Of a stretch of 64,000 bases of DNA, positions 1 to 13,869 are shown one piece after another (the stretch's first letter is position 1; each line of letters begins with the position of its first letter). The notes beneath the pieces were generated by a model. The model saw only the letters and a program-made list of their open reading frames with translations, was not told the DNA's origin and searched no databases. Both the position numbers and the translations under genes were made by a program. This stretch comes from Anoplopoma fimbria (taxonomy: Eukaryota > Chordata > Actinopteri > Perciformes > Anoplopomatidae), in NCBI RefSeq assembly GCF_027596085.1, contig NC_072453.1, forward strand, positions 3,614,448-3,678,447, given 5' to 3'.

Positions 1-826
1 CTCTCAATTGTGAGTCGTCCTCCACCATAACAGGAAGTTGTTTCTTGTTTCTATAAACAGAAACCTAATTCCAATTTCTTTGTCTTCATAGAATCTTTAC
101 ATGGGTTCTGACCAAGGTAAGACCTGCATTTGTTTTCATCATAACGACTTTAATCATACTTCACCTAACAGCTAAAAACCACATACACTCAATGGACACA
201 CACAGTTAGCAACTAGCTGGTGATCATAACAGCCAAAGAGCCAGATATTGTTTCTCAGGAGTTGGTGGAGACCAAACCAGATCTGAAAGGAGAACAAATG
301 TTTGATTTGAATTCTTTGGGTAGAAACAGAAAAACACAAGTAAATACACAACTGTATATCAACTTAATAAGGCTATAATATGTCACTGTTGTGTTGATAG
401 CCCCCCTGTGGCGAAAATAATCAATTAATTCTGCTTTAAGTAATCTTTAAAAAAGCAGCAAATGTGTGTGTTTTCACTTTGGTCAAAAGCTGACACATCA
501 CTGTTGTCACCTTTAGGGAAAGCGCCAAGTCCAGGATCCTCCGCTGTTTCAGAGAAAGTTCGAACTCGCCTGGAGGAACTGGACGATCTGGAGGAGGTAC
601 GTTCTCGTCTACTTGGCACATTTCAAATTTCAAAATCATCTGTCATCAAATGCTCTATTTCTTGTGTTTGCATGGATACATATACTGTACAAACATTGGA
701 GGCACTTTGACCGCCTCTGCTTGTGTTTAAACAAGCTGCAAAATGTATCAACACAATATATTTTCATTGAAATAAACATCATTCTAGCTAAGCAGAGAGA
801 ATCCATACTATATTTCAGACTGACAT

Positions 827-863
<37 letters not shown>

Positions 864-3800
864 GGGTCCCAGAGAGAGCTGCTGAACCTCTCCCAGCAGG
901 ATTACGCCAACCGCATCGAGGAGCTGAACCAGTCCCTGAAGGAGGCCTGGGCCTCGGACCAGAAGGTCAAAGCCCTGAAGATCGTCATCCAGGTAATCCA
1001 GCAGTCGAAACACACCAAAAACAATGGAGAGAAAAACATTTATATTCCTTCAGTCACATTAACCACCTCTCTAACCTCTGGACACAGACAAATAAAGTTA
1101 TTATTTCTCTGTGTAAAAACTTAAACACTGATCTGTGATCATTTTTCCAAAGTGCTCGAAGCTTCTGTCGGACACCTCGGTGATCCAGTTCTACCCCAGC
1201 AAGTTTGTCCTCATTACTGATATCCTCGACACTTTCGGTGCGTATCCTTGCATCTCTAAGTTCATTAAAAAAAAACCAAAAACATTGCTAGCTTTCTGAC
1301 TGTTGTCTCACTTGTCTGTAGGCCGTCTGGTGTACGACAGAATCTGGACCATGTGTTCAGACCCACGACCCCTATCAGGTACGCAGAAGACTCTCGAAAA
1401 GATTTAAATTTGAGCATTTAGACTCTTTTTTCATACTTCTGAAGTGATGGATATATTGTCTGTGTCTGTCGATTGTCGGTCCGCTTGGCCTCCTTCCTCC
1501 TCAGAATTGTTCACAGTGGACGATGTGAACGACACGGCCAAGGAGACCTGCCTCAACTGGTTCTTCAAGATCGCCTCCATCAGAGAGCTCCTGCCCAGAT
1601 TGTATCCTTTTTCCACCATCAGCAGTGCGTCACAGCTTAAATCTGCTCATAAATCTGTTTGTCAAATAGTATCCTCTCATAACGCTACATCTAAAATGTG
1701 TCTCCGTGTCATCCCTGATCATCAAAGACACACCCCTTATCTCATGTAGAAATTTGACTCTTTGACCTCTGTGAACAGATACGTCGAGGCTGCCATTCTC
1801 AAGTGCAACCGCTTCCTGAACAAATGGTCAGTTTTTTTACCTTGTAGGCTTTATTAGTCAGTCTTTACATCCAAGTTTACTTTTAGGTCTACGCATAATG
1901 CATTTAGCTTCGGTGTTCTTTTAATATTCTGCCTTTACTTTCTCCACTTCCTCAGTTCGTCTGAATTAGCTTTTGGGGGGTTATTTGAAAGATTAGGGGA
2001 TATATTTGTTACAACGGACCAACAAAATGGTCCCTTCTGTCTCTCCACTCTTCACAGCGGTATTCAGGAGACGCTCCCTCGGTTGACAGCCATGATCAGA
2101 GGGATTGGAGACCCCCTGGTGGCGGCGTATGCCAGAGCTTACCTCTGCAGGGTGAGACTTACTCACGTCTTACCATTTATCTCTCCTGTTTTTGAGCCAT
2201 TTCTTATTTTGTTTTCATTGTATTTCCTTTTGCCCTATTAGTGGGGCGGAAGCGAGATGAAAACAGTGTCTTTACCCCCAGGATGAATGAAAAATAAATT
2301 GTTATGAATCTATCATTTCATTTTTCTTACACTTAAATGTAAACCAGCAAAAGAGTAATGTTATGATTGGTTGAGGGGGAAAATAACTTCGGTCTGGGTC
2401 CAGAGATAACAGTTCTCCCTCCCTCCAGGTGGGCATGGAAGTCGCCCCCCACCTGAAGGACAGCCTGAACCGCAACTTCTTCGACCTGCTGGGCAGCTTC
2501 CGGCAGATCAGCAGTGAGACCGTCCAGGACCAGCTGGTCCAGCAGAGGGTGGAGGTGCCCGAGTACCTGACGCTCTATTCACCCGCCATCAACTGGATCC
2601 TGCAGTGCATCGCCTACAGAGCTCCAGAGGCACGCAGTCACACACAGCTTTACTTGAACTTTGAATTCAGTTTCTTTATTTTAGAACGAAAGATACCAAA
2701 TAATGGGATTTTCAGTTGAAAAGTCAGGCTCAGTCAAAAACCTTATATGGGCAGAGGCACAGATGTTTTTAATGCTGTTATGTTTCCATTTCAGCCTCTG
2801 CTAACGGAGATGATGGAGAGATGCAAGAAGCTGGGGAACAAGTGAGTGCTTTTAAAGACACTCTAATAATGAGGTGGATTTAATTTGTGAGATTTTTTTC
2901 CTGTTGATAAAAGGTAACTTGCTTCTGTACAAGAAGTACATGTCTTAATTTTCCTCAGGAGCAAAATATATATTTAGATTCTTTCTTAGAGTCTTTCTTC
3001 CTCATTTCAGATCAGTCAAATTGAATCATATCTTCATTGGTATTGAAGATGTATATTTGTCTTTCAGATCAGTTATATGGTACAATGATCAACGGGAAAG
3101 GACAGCAGCAAAAAAACTTATATAGTTGTTTCTTTCTTATTATTACAAATTGATTTAATGTCTTTGGAAGAAAAAAAATAAACATTTTGGTTGTAACCAG
3201 TGGAAATGGGCAACCGATGTTTAGCGTTCGCAAGACCACATTGCTTTGTTTTTCAGGATTAAAAAGTCAAAATGAGTGGGAACCAGTTCATAAAAATCCA
3301 GTTAATTAACAGAAGAAAACACAATGTACTCACCAAAGGTTTTCCACAGCTTTTCCTCAAGTGTTTCTATAGTTTCTGGTTTTGGTAAAATAAAATATCC
3401 CTTTCACCATGAAGATTCAACATTTTCCTGTTTCCCCATAGTGCTTTGCTGCTGAATTCAGTCATGAGGGCATTCAGGCCGGAGTTTGTTGCAGCCAGAG
3501 CCACCGACTTCATCGGTATGATCAAAGACTGCGACGAGGCCGGCTTCCCAAAGGTCAGAGGGCATGAACAGTTGTAATGCAGTGTTTTCCAGTAAATGTA
3601 AATATGTGAGGGAATTTCACAGCAAACCTTGGCGTTCATGAAAGTTAAGTTTACTGTACCAATGAGCTGTGGGTTTAAGCATTGTCTAAATCTACTTGAA
3701 TTATGAATTGAAGCTTAATTGTTGTATCGTCCTCTCTCCAGCATCTGTTGTTTGGATCTCTGGGTCGCAGTCTGGCCTGCGCCGACCCTCCAGAATCCGA

Positions 3801-6800
3801 AAGGCTGACGATCCTTAACGAAGCCTGGAAGGTCGTCACCAAAGTCCGCAGTCCTAAGGTACTGTAGGAATGATGCTGCTCTCACACAGGTGTGTATTCC
3901 CATGAACACATTTAGGTTATGACTGTGTATGTGTTTGTTTGTTGTGTTTAGGATTACATCAACTGTGCTGAGATCTGGGTGGAGTTCACCTGCCGACACT
4001 TCTCCGTGAGTAAAGCACCGGAGGGAGGAGGGGTTGTTGTTACACTTTTTGTTACTTAAAGTTCACCTTTCTTTTGTCTCTTGCTCTCAGAAGCGTGAGG
4101 TCAACACCGTTCTGGCTGACATCATCAAACACATGACCCCTGACCGGGCGTTTGAGGATGCGTACACTCAGGTTGGCAGCTCATTGGCCAACAGGATTAT
4201 TTACCCTTTTGAAACTGAACCATTCTGCCCCCTCCTGCCGTCCGCTCTGTGGTGACTCTGTCTTGTTTTGTTCTGCATCCAGCTGCAGTCAGTGATCAGG
4301 AAGATCCTCACCTACTTCCACGACTTCTCCGTCCTCTTCTCCATGGTGAGCGACGACCACTTCAAGATACGTACGATAGAATGTTTTCATTCTGGAGGCC
4401 TGAAATAAACGGCCTTTATCTTGCCATAGTTCCACAATTTCCCCCAATTTTTCCGTTCCACAGGAGCGTTTCCTGCCATTTCTAGACATGTTCCAGAAGG
4501 ACAGTGTGAGGGTGGAGGTTTGCAGATCCATCATGGAGATCTTCATCAGGTAAGAGCCACCTCAGATAGTTAGATAAATGAGATTTATCTGCTTTGTGAC
4601 AAAACAAGTCACAATTTTGTGGTCAGATTTTAAGAATGTTGGACTTCTAATTGGTCTCGATCTGCTGCAGACACCAGGTGGAGCCCACCAGAGACCCGGT
4701 CATCCTAAACGCCATGTTGCACATCTGCAAGACCATGCACGACTCTGTGAAGTACGGTATTTAAGGGGCTCGGAGGAATTATTTTGTCATTATTTCAATA
4801 ATAATTTAGATTTTCGTTATTGTCAGTGACTTTAAACACCTTGTTTTCTTCTTAGTTTCAGTACTCTTAATGTGGATTTTGAATATGGACAGATATTTCA
4901 AATGTGATGTCTGTTGATCTGCCTGGAGACAGCCTTCACTCGGTCAGCTGTTTGCTCTCTGTATTGCAGCGCTCTCACTCTGGAGGATGAGAAAAGATCT
5001 TTGGCTCTGCTGATCATCGGCTTCATCCGCATGGTGAGACACCTCAGATCTTTGTCTGTGGTTTAGAAATAATGCCTGCATTGTATTGTGTGATGGTCAA
5101 CAAAACCAACTACTCATTAGTAAGTCTTGCTTTTTTTTTTATGACTTTCATACTCAGCAGCAAGCCCATTTTTTCTTACTGAATATGGAAATTATTTTAA
5201 AAAGGCTCACAAATAGCTCCTTTTTTTCTAAGGTTAAATGATTTTCTAAAAAAAAAAGCTGGGCATGGAAGTGTTTAGCAAACGTTACTCAATCAAGAAG
5301 AAAAAGTGTATTCGTTGGGGACTACTTTCACTTGTGAATTAATACACATTTGGAGCTCTTGCAAATATTTCTTGCAGCAGTACAGTGTTCGTGGGATTGA
5401 CTCATATAAACTAGAAACCCCATGTTCGTGGAAATGAACAATGGAGCTCTATGAACACATTGGTAGTAGCCAAGTTGTTACAGTGCCACACTTTGATGAA
5501 CTTTAAATAAAAAATAAATTTAAAAGAAGCTGTAAACTAAACCAAAAGATATTTATTTTGAGCTCTAAATGTTTGGAAAATGTTGTGATTTTCAATTCAT
5601 GACTTTTCCTATCTTTAAGTAAAACTGTAAGAACTATTTTCTCTCTTGTTTACACTTACAGTACATATTCTACCTGTGTGTCCATCATTGTGTTCAGGTT
5701 TCTTTTGGTCGAGACTTCGAGCAGCAGTTGAGTTTCTGTGTGGAGGCCAGAGCCACCTTTTGTAACCTGGAGTCAGTGCTGGTGCAGCTCATTCACGTCA
5801 GTATAAAATCTGTGTTTGCGTGTTTAATTTGTGTGTGATATTCTTGCACACACACGCAGCATCCTCAGTGTTCACCCCTGTCGTTTCCAGACGGTGAACC
5901 AGCTGGCCATGGAGACCAGTAGCGTGATGAGAGGGAGCCACTCCCGTAAAACGGCGGCCTTCGTCAGGGCGAGTGGACACGCACAGCATCTGATCACTGC
6001 AGGCCACCGTACGTTCCCATGGGATGAGATTTCAGCTGGTGACTGAGTAACACTCGTTTCCCTCTCTTCCAGGCGTGCGCTGCCTACAGTTTCATCACCA
6101 TCCCGTCTCTCAGCAGCATCTTCAGCCGTCTCAGCCTTTATCTGCTGTCTGGTCAGGTTGCGTTGGCCAATCAGTGTCTCTCCCAGGGTGAGCAGCGGCT
6201 TCCTTTCAAATTTTACACATTCAATTTCAAGTCAATTTTAGGTATTCGTTAATTTATTTTCTGCAATTTTTTGTTGTCATCTCCAATCCCGACCTTTCTT
6301 CCCTTGCTTCCTTCGTTCCTTTCTCTCTCCTTTTTATTGGCCTCATTGTTTCCTTCCTTCCCTCCTCCCTCTCTTTTTCCTCTCTCCATTCTTCTTCCTC
6401 ACCTCCAGCGGATGCTTTCCTAAAGGCAGCAGTCAGTCTTCTTCCGGAGGTTCCTCGCTCCATCAGCGTGGAGGGGAAACTTCGCTCTTCTGAGAGCTTC
6501 CTGCTGGACTTCATCAACAACTTTCTGTCTACGCTGCTGGTTGTCCCGGTAACACAATCCCTTCCTAAGCCTTTTAAAAGAAATATGAGGAAAAATTATT
6601 TAACAGCTCAGTTAGGAGTTCTGATGTGGGTGTGAGTCAAAGGAGATGAAGTTACCAAAGAAACAGGCGAATCTCCTTAACACGCCCATGGCATGTGTGT
6701 GTGTGTGTGTGCGTTTACAGGACCATCCAGAGCATGGTGTGCTCTACCTAGTCCGCGGTTTGCTCAACATGGTCCAGGATTACACCTGGGAGGACAACAG

Positions 6801-7756
6801 CGACGCTAAGGTGCGGGTCTACATCAGCGCTCTGCCTCTGCTGGCTGCCATGAGCCAAGAAACCTACCTCTACTCCATCCCTAAAGGTATATGTGCACAC
6901 AGCGCTGTAAGAATATCTCTTGATACAAGGAAATCCAAATTATTGCCTGTGTTTGTTTTACTTTTTTCTAAAAGACAAATCCATCAACACTGTTACAGTT
7001 CCGCTTTATGACAAGAGGCTCCATATTTTATCTTTTTGCAAGTTGTAGTGGTTTATAGAGGGATTTAATGTGAGCATTTTTCCAGTCTTTCCTGGTCCCA
7101 GTGGACTCCAATGAGACACTTTATGGAGGAGACCCCAAGTTTCTGTCGGAGATCAACAAGCTGTGTGAGACTCTGATCGGACAGATCCTGGACCATCTGA
7201 AAGCCCTCGGTCGGGACGAGGTGAGGCAGAAGCGGCTCACTATCACCAGCAAGACAGTTTTTCTCTCATGCTGCACTTCAATTTTTCTTTAGTAGCTGAA
7301 TTCTATGTAATAACGAAAACACCACCTTCATCTTGCCCTCTTGCAGCAGAGCATACGGCGTCAAAGTGCTCTGGCCTTTTCGCTGTTCGGTGTCCTGCTG
7401 GCTCATGGTGACCTGAGGAACAACAAGCTGAGTCAGCTGACCGTGAACCTGTGGAACCTTAGCCATAAACACGGATGCTGTGAGACTCGAGTCTCAGTGA
7501 GTTCCCACCCACACCTCTAACACGTTTAAAATATTTCTTAAGCAGCTGCATCCATATCTGTTTAATATTTTTTCTGCACTTGGTTCAGATCATAGTCTCG
7601 TTCATTTCAGTGAACATGCTTTGTGTGATTACAGCCTGTCTCCTCTCTCTGCTCCAGGTTCGAACCCTTGAGTACATCAAACACCAGGCTCAGCAGGCTG
7701 ACATGACCCACCTGTCAGATACAGTCCAGAGGCTGGCCCTTCAGTCCCGCACCTGA
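1..7756 (+). CDS. vps35l: VPS35L (VPS35 endosomal protein sorting factor-like), 3' part of gene
   Basis: Large alpha-solenoid subunit of Retriever (with VPS26C and VPS29), part of the Commander assembly that recycles SNX17-bound cargo such as integrins from endosomes to the plasma membrane. Exons read by eye: 1-9, 92-116, 517-596, 864-992, 1153-1237, 1322-1378, 1505-1601, 1779-1826, 2058-2151, 2429-2629, 2795-2841, 3442-3553, 3742-3858, 3952-4005, 4091-4171, 4283-4345, 4464-4549, 4671-4751, 4970-5033, 5698-5796, 5891-5968, 6073-6187, 6409-6548, 6721-6886, 7102-7220, 7347-7496, 7658-7756 (TGA). They sum to 2496 nt, or 831 residues, and all phases agree. Family-typical stretches include [59 protein letters not shown] and [10 protein letters not shown]. 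The mammalian protein is about 960 residues, so roughly the first 130 lie upstream of the window. Introns at 2630 and 5969 begin with GC. No premature stop is seen, and identity is not in doubt. Confidence 0.97.
826..863 (+). repeat. (TG)n tract forming the 3' splice acceptor of a vps35l exon
   Basis: About 17 TG dinucleotides run straight into the CAG that precedes the exon at 864. There is no ordinary C/T-rich polypyrimidine tract between the repeat and the acceptor, so the repeat itself occupies that position. Confidence 0.85.
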
Positions 7757-7806
7757 ACGTCAGCCTCAACAACCTCTGTATAATGTTTGTGGGCCATGTT
7801 TGTGTA

Positions 7807-7812
7807 AATAAA
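7807..7812 (+). terminator. vps35l polyadenylation signal
   Basis: A canonical AATAAA lies 51 bases after the vps35l stop codon, predicting a very short 3' UTR. No closer signal is seen. Confidence 0.7.
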
Positions 7813-8439
7813 AGATAACCAGAAGCTAAAAGAAGAAGAAAACATGAATGTATTTTGCGTGAGGACACTTTGTGAATAGAATTTTTTGCATTTTAGCACT
7901 AAATATTAACAGTTGGTTTGGACCAATATAGAAAAAAACAATAACTATAATTGTAGACTGAAGTTACAGAAAGTTGTTCTTGTGCCACAATTCCTTGTTT
8001 ATACCATTTTCAAGCCTTATAATAGGAACTACTTGCACTCTGTTATAGGATAACAAAAACAGGGTTCGCACACATCCAGGAAAACTTAAAAAACAGTTAG
8101 CCAATATTCCAGTCATTGAACAAACATGGAATTTAAGAGAAAAGGTAAAATGTCCATGAAAATCTAGTGTTGTTGAGCTGAGAATGAACCTTGACACATC
8201 TTTTGCTCCAGCCATTTCAAAACAACCAGATCTAAAATGGTGAACTGTGAATATTCTTATTGATTTACATTCCCTTGGTGCTGTCTATTGTTTTTTTCCT
8301 GCAAAATACGACTATCAGTGGATTGTATTGGCTGTCCTAAAATGAACTAGAAATGATCAGAGCAAATAAAGTAAAACTTAATTTAACGTTTTTTTGTGTG
8401 TTGTCTTTGCAAAGATTTAATTATATTTTCTATCAGAGC

Positions 8440-8745
8440 AAACAATGACTTAGAATCACTTATAACCACATAATAATGCATTATAAAATGGATTATAATG
8501 CATCATACAAATATAACAATGTATTACAACTATGGCAATTATAATACACTATGGTGCTTGCAAAAAATGTCAGTGAGTATAGCATTATGATACTTGACCT
8601 TATAAGCTATTATAAATGCCTCATAATGTGTTGTGAAATATTGTAACTTTAATTTTTCTGCTGTAAGCAGATTATAACGCATTAAACTCAAGTTTTAAAA
8701 TGCATTATAGACATGGGCATCATAGAAAGTGTTACCAGAAGTAGT
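8440..8745 (-). mobile_element. MITE-like remnant rich in ATAATGCATTATA motifs
   Basis: The stretch is dense in variants of TAATGCATTATA and ends at 8734-8744 in AAAGTGTTACC. Read on the minus strand this is GGTAACACTTT, the terminal motif I associate with a widespread non-autonomous DNA element of fish. Only one terminus is recognisable and no coding sequence is present. Family assignment is from memory. Confidence 0.45.
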
Positions 8746-10499
8746 ATGTGTTATTAGTACTTTTAATATTGAATCCTGAGCCCGATCCCACCCCCAGAGG
8801 TTGATTGTCAGGCGAGTATCATCCTTAAATAAATACACCATGAACCATATAAAAGAAAAAGAAGAAAGAAAAAAAAGAAGCCCTTCAAAAGATACTTGTA
8901 ATAATTTCAAAGTTGGCTCTGAAAACTGGAAAGTGAAAAGTTAGGCATCAAGCTGTTAAAACGACCACAGATGGACCTAGGGGAAGACCAACGGACCAGT
9001 GACTGACCAAAGTTCAGTTGTTTTACGGCTTCGACATGGAAAAGGGAAGAATATGAACCAATTAAAAGATAATTACATTTAAATGTTGTTTCCCAAAAGT
9101 GACAAAAACAATCGTATAAATCCTTTTAAAGTAATTTTATTTACAAGACCACTCACACATGTTCTAAATCTTTTTCTTCAACCTTAGTCATGATGAATAT
9201 ATATAGTTAGGGTAGTCTGCTGGACTCCTTGTGAGATTTACCAGATGAATCCCCAACAGATTGGATTTAACTATTTATTGTTCTGAGAATGAAACCTCTT
9301 CCTGCCATGTTAATGGCTGTAAACCGCAGTAGTTAAACTGACTAGTATGTGTAAAGCTTGAGCTGCATTAAAACTAGATGCAAAACATGCAAATACCACT
9401 TGGTCCACACAGATACCAGGTGAATAAAAATGTCTCCCCTATCTCTGATGTCCTATCTTTACCTTTTATGTCGGTTACAATACAATACCTGACTCTCTTT
9501 ATTCATTTCTCTCTTGCCTTCTCTCAACAACTGTGGAAACATGGACAACACATGCCTCTATAGCCTCACGGGTTGGATTGTAACTTTTTAGCTCTGTGTG
9601 TTTTCAATAACAAATGCACTCATCATTTGTCTATCTTGTAAATGTACGTACTGGTCATTTGACAAATCCATTCTGAATCATAATGTGTATAATGTGTGTC
9701 AATTGTAGCAGAACTTCCCTGTTATATTCAAACTACAGCTTATAAATCAACTAGCTGCCCATTGGCTTAAAAATAATACAACAGGGGTTTAATTAATATT
9801 ACTACTAAGCATAAAAAGCCAGCAGGCTGTGTCCTTGTACTAAAAATGGAAACAATATTTTATTTGACAGTTAAATGTTTGAATAGGTAAAAGCAGTGAT
9901 ATATAAGAAAAAAATAAGCAGCAAATAGTTCAATATCTCGTTTTCATGTTAATTTTCTATAACTTTGAGGGTAAGAAAGTACAAGTAAGGGTTCAAGTTT
10001 ATATTTATTGTAGAAAAGATTTGCAGCGCCTAGAATGAGTCCATATCTGTTGGTGTAAAGCCCCCAAAATGAGGTTGTCTTTGACCTTTATAATGTTTCC
10101 ACCATCTGTGATCCTCTTCAAATACTCTAAGGGAACACTTAAGGTCTTCATTTTTTTAATAATGTAGCATCATCCATGGTGCTTGACATTGCCAGTAGGA
10201 GCAGCAGTTTGCTCTGTAAAAATCACCTTTACTTGTAATTTCTTTGCATTCTTGGTTTTTATCACTCTGTTGTGGTTGCCTCATAAATTATTATTATTAT
10301 TTGTTTTAATGCTGAATAAGGAACACGTTTCTAAATCACTTTTTTTTATGAGAAGAAACTATTTGTGTTTCGCCTAATTTAATCAATTTTCACCTATATT
10401 GAATAATAGGGAATGAATGTTGCTTGGCTCGAAGGGGAGACTACTCAGACAAACACAATTTAAATATAAATATATATTTTTCCCCTAACCCGTTATAAT

Positions 10500-10671
10500 T
10501 ACATTCAGGGTGCATGGCATGGGTGTTGCCGTCACAAGGTTTCATGAAGTGTGTAACTAGTTCCCATTCCTCCCAAACAAAACTACGGCAAGCGGGGAGG
10601 GTCTGTTTTGTTTATAGCTTTCCGGTTTCCCACTGAAAGCACTTTGGGTCGAGCGCTGCTGCGGAGCAACA
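10500..10671 (+). promoter_or_regulatory. Probable get4 promoter and 5' UTR
   Basis: The GC content rises just before the get4 ATG, with several CpGs (CGAGCGCTGCTGCGGAGC at about 10650), after A/T-rich spacer. Further CpG and GC-box-like sequence (GACCCGCCCACTC, near 10950) and a CCAAT-like ATTGG lie in the start of intron 1. No TATA box is evident. The start site is inferred from composition only. Confidence 0.5.
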
Positions 10672-12281
10672 ATGTCGGAGCAGGAGTCTCTGAGGTGCTC
10701 CAGTGCCAGAAACCGTGGAGGCGTACAGAGGGTTGAAGGGAAACTGCGAGCCAGTGTAGAAAAGGGGGATTATTATGAAGCACACCAGATGTACAGGACT
10801 TTATTTTTTAGGTAAGACTCGTGTTTCATGTTAATAGGTGCAGTTGTAGCTGTCATTTGGCTTTGGGGCCTGTCTCTTCCAGATCCTTCTACTGTCAAAC
10901 ATGCTTACACGCATGTCCGTTTGTGATTGGCTGAATTCACCGCGGACCCGCCCACTCATCTTGGAACGTTGGTTTGTGTGGACAGTTGTGCTGTCAATCT
11001 CAAATCACATAATGGGACCGCTAACTACTGCTAGTTAGCTAGCTAGCTACGTGTGTAGCAGCACAAGTAACGACAGCCGTAGCCGAGTTAACAGGGCTGC
11101 ACCTGTGTTTATGCTTTATCGGAAAAGATACCAAACATGTACCGTTGAATTAACAGAATATAGCAATTAACAGCGTTGTTAACCTAAACGTGGGTTGAAG
11201 CTGCCTAGTTTTGTTAGCATTTAGCCAGTTAGCCACATACTGCAACGCCGCAGTCTCAACTATGATGTCCAGCGTTAGACATGTTTTGCCTCCTGCATAG
11301 TATATTTATGCATCTGTTTCTATCCGCCTGGATCGTAGTTTAATAAAGAATATGATTTGTTTCCAGTAAAAGCAAATCCTCCGTATCAGAGAGCGAGTTT
11401 GTGACTCTTCTAGTTTATCGTCATTGTCTTTCTCATGATTAACAGTCATAATTGTAATATATAATCTCATGAAATCCTCTCATACAGGCCAGATGGGAAG
11501 TCTAACATGCGGTATCTGAACTGTGGTGCTCAAGAAAGTTGTTATATTCAAAGCAACATTTACATTGATACCTTGTTTGTATCTCCAAGAAAACAACCCA
11601 GCGTGCCTGTATCTGTATCTTATCTTTCAGCCCAATGCGGGGAGGGTCTCCAGTGATGCAAAAAAAACCCAACTTGTGTCTATCTTGATAAACAGACGTA
11701 ATCTCATGTGTAATGCTGCTGACACTCCTGTCCTTCATCAGGTACATGTCACAGGCAAAACATGCTGAGGCCAGGGAGCTGATGTTCAATGGGGCTCTAC
11801 TCTTCTTCAGCTATAACCAGGTACATGCTTCACTAGATTTCTGCTCCATTAGCCGGCATGCTCTGTCCCATGGCAGGTTTGTTTTTCAAGTGTTAAATGT
11901 AAAGCGATCTTATTGTTTATGTAAACACCCCAGATAGGGGAATGATAATGTCATGTTTTGTAGCAGTATTGTAGGGTGACTGTATTTATTGTCTACTTTA
12001 GTATAATTGTTATACCAGAATAGTGTCTCTTAGCTTGTTGTTCACATGTGAAACAGCACACATAAGAATGCAGCTTTTGTATAGAGTCCATCTTTGTGTG
12101 CAACAGTGTGCAGAATGCTGATTTTGACATCAGATTATTACTGGTCACACTATATATACACTTTGTTTTTAGAGTAGTAGCACTAATGCTGCATACGCAG
12201 TCCTGCCCTAAATTTAAGCATTCAGACAAAAAACTATTTTGTCAGTTAGAGGCCAGTTTGCTAGTTGGGTGATGAATTCAT

Positions 12282-12332
<51 letters not shown>

Positions 12333-13789
12333 TAATCTTATTCTCCCATCCCCCAATTGCTTTTGCAAAATATCCAATTCCTTTTGAAAATATAGAATTA
12401 AAGATAGACTTAATTGTGTTTTCATCTCTAGCAAAACAGTGCAGCAGACCTGTCCATGCTGGTACTGGAGGTGTTGGAGAAATCTGAGACAAAAGTTGAA
12501 GATGAAATATTAGGTGAGTGCCAGCCTTGAGCCTTGGAAAGAGACTCATTCCCCTGTTAGACTAATTGTGCTCAACTTTAATTTTTAGAGATTGGACAGT
12601 TTCTGGTTATTTTGTGCTTTATATCTGCTGTCCTCTTATTGTGTAAAAGAGAAAGTCATGGTTATGTCAGGTGTGTTGAGAAATGTTCCCTGATATTGCT
12701 ACCGCGCTATTGTTAAACATACATACAGTACCTTTCACAGCAAGATTTACACAATTCAAGCACAAATACACTTGGTTTTTTTTTCTATGGAAGTGAATAA
12801 TGCTTAACAAGACCAATATAATGTTTGCTAAAAGGGCCGATGTTGAAATGTATAAAGGTATTCTGTAAATTAAACATGATGCATTATTTACTGTTGTATG
12901 TCCTGATCAATAAGTACCAGTATTTTAATACAATGAGGCATTTTTGGCCCTATTGACTATCCACTATTGATTGGCCTTGCAATTTTACTGCCCTCCAGCA
13001 TTAGGTTGTCATAACATTCAGAGAGTACCAACTTTCACAAGGAGGGGCATAGGACATTCTCTGATGCTGCTGGGGTTGTGTGTGTTTGCATTTGTGATTG
13101 TTGCAGAAAGCCTTGCTAAGCTGTTCAGCCGGATGGACCAGAACTCTCCAGAGAGAGTTGCATTTGTGTCCAGAGCCTTGAAATGGTCCACAGGAGGGCC
13201 TGGCAAGTTGGGTCACCCCAAACTACATCAGCTGCTAGCTGTCACCTTGTGGAAAGGTAATAAATGAATTGTTTAGTTCATTAAATGTAGATGATAATAA
13301 CACATTCAGTTATGCGTTCGTTGTGTAGTATTAGGTTTTTGATTTTGGTATCCGGAGCAGCTCTTGATTACAATCATGCATAAAAAAACACTAAACCATT
13401 TCGAAAATGCTTCTTATTCAATAACAAATAGAAATTACGAACAACAATACTGAAGAATAACATAATTCTTATGATTGAATGCCTTTTAATTAAACCGAAA
13501 GACACGTGTTGCAGCGCAATGCTGTCCATCTCAGCCTTGAACCCAGAAATGTCTTGCTGAGTCCTTACCGGTTCACGTCATGTAGGAGAGCCCAGCTCGA
13601 ACGCTCGTCAACGCTGCGTCTGTTGAAGCGTTATCCATGGGGGGGCTCAGGCCGAAACGGCCAAGTGGAATCCTTAGCAGGCTGCATTACACAGAATTGT
13701 AGCCGGGGACTGCCAAAGTGGCGGGGCGTAATGCCTGGAGCCGTTTAGGGGGAGAGGGCCCACAAACGTGACCTTGAGGTGGGTCTACG

Positions 13790-13869
<80 letters not shown>

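Larger units (their letters stand above)
7757..10499. other. A/T-rich intergenic spacer between vps35l and get4
   Basis: No coding pattern with splice sites was found on either strand. It holds the vps35l 3' end and a MITE-like remnant (8440-8745), and is otherwise unremarkable A/T-rich DNA. Confidence 0.6.

Noticed and set aside
2741..2750. Perfect SRF-type CArG box CCTTATATGG in vps35l intron
   Set aside because: With this A/T content several such ten-mers are expected by chance in 64 kb. It lies in another gene's intron and needs no link to mrtfa.
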